Assembly: GCA_003523185.1 (NCBI GenBank)
Contig: DPGN01000055.1
Span: 1 to 8,476 of the forward strand
Reading direction: 5' to 3'
DNA from: Halieaceae bacterium
GTDB taxonomy: Bacteria; Pseudomonadota; Gammaproteobacteria; Pseudomonadales; Halieaceae
DNA length: 8,476 bases
In this document: positions 6,838 to 8,476 of the stretch, in pieces
Layout of the letters: each line of letters begins with the position of its first letter
Position numbering within the stretch: position 1 is the stretch's first letter
The notes under the pieces: model-generated
Databases searched by the model: none
Told to the model about the DNA's origin: nothing
Seen by the model: only the letters and a program-made list of their open reading frames with translations
Position numbers and translations under genes: made by a program

Positions 6838-8117
6838 TCGCTATCCAACTGCTGCTTTGACTGATTCGCGGCCGAGCCGAAGATACCCTTGGCCATAAGT
6901 GACGTCTCACCCTCACGGCGCCGTTGATAAACCTCGGCTCGCAGCGCATGGACCGCTTTGTTGTCGGGCTCTGCCTGCATCGCAAATTCGGCCAGGTGAC
7001 AGGCCAGTCGCGCATCGGACTCGGCCAATTCACGGGCCCGCTCTGCCAGCTTCAACGCGCCACCTGACAGACTTGCCAGTTCGCTGGCCACTAGCGCATC
7101 ACGGGCAGGCTTAAGCTGCGCTGGATTACCGTCATACCACCCCCCATAAAGACGCCAGATATTTCTCACAACGAACTCTGGCTCGTCATAAGTGGGTCCC
7201 AAGTAGGGTTTCTCCAGAAGCTCTGATCTCACAGACACCGAGTGGATAATATCGTTAAGGGACGCACCCTGATTCATGAGATCAATGGTTTGCTCTACCA
7301 TAGTTTCGAGTACCTCAGCCACCTCATTAAGCACATTGCGGATTCGGTCCTTGCCGCAAATCGGTAGCCCGTGGGCGGGAAGGAAAAGCTCGGCATTGCG
7401 CGACGCCATATCCCGCAATGCAGCCGCCCACTCTCTGGGATAGCGCTGTGCTTTTTGGGGGTTGCCGGCATTGGGAAATGCCCAAATGAAGAAATCTCCA
7501 GCACAAATCGCCTTGTGTTTGGGGATCCATGCCCAGGTGTGATCATCGGTCTCTCCCCGCGCATGATTCAATTCAATCTCCAGGCCGCCCACAGAAAGCA
7601 TTAGGTTTTTACTGTAGGTCACGTCGGGGTTGGGCGTTGCCAAGGGAAGAAAGTGTGATGCTCCCGCGAGATCGTAGCCCCGCCGTTTGAACTGCCCAAA
7701 CTGACGCTCGTTAATGACATGGTTATAGCCGTTCGTCATTCGATAACGATCAAAACGCGTTGCGACGTTCTCGTGACCCACAATCGTAGGCTTACGACCC
7801 TCGTAGGCCTCGCAAAACGCGCCACAGCCACCCACGTGGTCAATATGTCCATGTGTAAAGACAACGGTATTGAAAGGGTCATGTGTCCACGACTGAATTG
7901 CGCTGACACACTTTTTGCCACCGTGCTCATTTGAGGTGTCAAATGTCACCAGACCATCATCGGTCTTGAACACAATGCAATGCGAAAAAGCCTCGACCAC
8001 GGCCAGGTCGTTGGCGAGTTCGGAGAGTTGGTGGTTAATGCGGTTTAAGGGGCCCAATTCGTTGGGTGCCACACGCCCATCGATAATGTCTGCGGACATC
8101 GCGAGTAGGTCTGCCAT
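6834..8117 (-). CDS. MBL-fold metallo-hydrolase, alkylsulfatase-like, short form
   Basis: This is a zinc metallo-hydrolase of 427 residues. Metal-binding motifs are THGHIDHVGG at 88-97 (His89, His91, Asp93, His94), Glu189 in RGETDDH, Asp208 in CAGDF and His249 in PAHG. The region from about 300, with YLGPTYDEPE, VVRNIWRLYGGWYDGNPAQL (317-336) and a helical stretch to about 405, matches the alkylsulfatase dimerisation domain of SdsA1/BDS1-type enzymes. Those enzymes are about 650 residues, with a C-terminal sterol-carrier-like domain that is absent here. Hydrolysis of an alkyl sulfate or similar ester is a family-based guess. I see no signal peptide, so a cytoplasmic location is likely. The frame opens at 8183, but GGAG 6 nt before the ATG at 8117 decides for the shorter form; the extra 22 residues are polar and low in family character. 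Confidence 0.88.
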   Translation of the reverse strand: MADLLAMSADIIDGRVAPNELGPLNRINHQLSELANDLAVVEAFSHCIVFKTDDGLVTFDTSNEHGGKKCVSAIQSWTHDPFNTVVFTHGHIDHVGGCGAFCEAYEGRKPTIVGHENVATRFDRYRMTNGYNHVINERQFGQFKRRGYDLAGASHFLPLATPNPDVTYSKNLMLSVGGLEIELNHARGETDDHTWAWIPKHKAICAGDFFIWAFPNAGNPQKAQRYPREWAAALRDMASRNAELFLPAHGLPICGKDRIRNVLNEVAEVLETMVEQTIDLMNQGASLNDIIHSVSVRSELLEKPYLGPTYDEPEFVVRNIWRLYGGWYDGNPAQLKPARDALVASELASLSGGALKLAERARELAESDARLACHLAEFAMQAEPDNKAVHALRAEVYQRRREGETSLMAKGIFGSAANQSKQQLDSD

Positions 8118-8267
8118 GGTGATCTCCTCGTTAACGTTATTGTTGTACGGACGGCCAGTCATTGACGACTGTTTGTTAACCACCGTGACTGTAATAATTC
8201 GGCTACACTCTGTGCAATCGCAAACGCCCTACAAAACAAACACAGGGGCACTCTGGGAGCACAGATC
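8118..8267. promoter_or_regulatory. divergent intergenic region with short palindromes
   Basis: This 150-nt gap must contain start signals for both flanking genes. It has two overlapping perfect 8-bp palindromes, CGTTAACG (8129-8136) and TAACGTTA (8132-8139), close to the hydrolase ribosome binding site. A second GTTAAC lies at 8175-8180, and an inverted repeat CAGTC-N6-GACTG at 8156-8171. TACACT at 8204-8209 is a possible plus-strand -10 without a good -35. Operator function is possible but unproven. Confidence 0.35.
8120..8127 (-). promoter_or_regulatory. ribosome binding site fixing the metallo-hydrolase start
   Basis: The minus strand reads GAGGAGATCACC immediately before the ATG at 8117, a strong Shine-Dalgarno match with 6-nt spacing. 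It rules in favour of 8117 over the upstream in-frame ATGs at 8183 and 8162. Confidence 0.72.
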
Positions 8268-8476
8268 ATGAATGATGTGTTAGCGGTAATGCAGGACGAC
8301 TGGGTCATGATGGCCCTGCCCTTTTTCTTTGGGGCACTGTTTATCGAGGTCATTTGGGCATACCGAAGCCACACCCAACACTACGAGTCAGTCGACTTCT
8401 GGACCAGCATGCGAGTCATGCTGTTGACCGTTTTCGTCGATCTCATCCCCAAGTTTCTTGGGATTTCACTCATGTT
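8268..8476 (+). CDS. N-terminal part of a membrane protein, possibly sterol desaturase / fatty acid hydroxylase family
   Basis: This is an open frame of 69 complete codons with no stop before the window edge, so the gene is partial at its 3' end. GGGAG at 8255-8259 sits 8 nt before the ATG and supports the start. The visible protein has hydrophobic helices at about 13-31 and 49-69, joined by a polar stretch YRSHTQHYESVDFWTSMRV (32-50). This layout (helix, short basic/aromatic loop with a Y...D pattern, second helix) resembles the N terminus of the sterol desaturase / fatty acid hydroxylase family. The diagnostic histidine clusters would lie beyond the window, so the family name is tentative; that a real membrane protein gene starts here is much surer. 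Confidence 0.6.
   Translation, partial: MNDVLAVMQDDWVMMALPFFFGALFIEVIWAYRSHTQHYESVDFWTSMRVMLLTVFVDLIPKFLGISLM

Noticed and set aside
8159..8374. Minus-strand open frame of 71 codons at the right end
   Set aside because: It is antisense to the better supported membrane protein start at 8268, lacks a ribosome binding site, and crosses the divergent promoter region.

Overview
The window reads as ordinary, densely packed chromosome of a proteobacterium, most likely a gammaproteobacterium. This is inferred from moderate GC content, Shine-Dalgarno-led starts, and a lipid-catabolism gene set like those of aerobic marine or lipid-degrading gammaproteobacteria; no rRNA or other decisive marker is present. 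I see no tRNA, rRNA, insertion sequence, CRISPR array, phage gene or attachment site.

Layout, left to right. (1) A plus-strand saccharopine-dehydrogenase-like / trans-acting enoyl-reductase-like oxidoreductase (129-1295) runs tail to tail into a minus-strand DoxX-family membrane protein (1305-1700), with only 9 nt between the stops. (2) A minus-strand two-gene beta-oxidation operon follows: a thiolase (4004-5212) is transcribed first, then, after 22 nt, a 714-residue enoyl-CoA hydratase / 3-hydroxyacyl-CoA dehydrogenase (1837-3981). The operon ends at a clear intrinsic terminator at 1793-1817. (3) A 254-nt divergent gap separates the operon from a plus-strand MATE-family transporter (5467-6837). 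(4) The MATE gene overlaps by 4 nt, stop to stop, with a minus-strand metallo-beta-lactamase-fold hydrolase of the alkylsulfatase type (6834-8117). (5) A 150-nt divergent gap then leads to a plus-strand membrane protein cut off by the window end (8268 onward), possibly a sterol desaturase / fatty acid hydroxylase relative.

The thiolase and the hydratase/dehydrogenase together carry out the last three steps of fatty acyl-CoA beta-oxidation. The flanking reductase-like, alkylsulfatase-like and desaturase-like genes also belong to families that act on lipids or long-chain alkyl compounds. A loose lipid-metabolism neighbourhood is therefore plausible, but only the two beta-oxidation genes are clearly co-transcribed.

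I did not find a convincing undescribed system. The most useful points for a second look are: corrected starts for the DoxX and hydrolase genes; an identical 9-nt leader, GGAGATCAC, in front of three separate genes; a short alkylsulfatase-like enzyme without the usual C-terminal domain; a strand-asymmetric hairpin at the first convergent junction; and the mixed FadI/FadJ-like and FadA-like character of the beta-oxidation operon.
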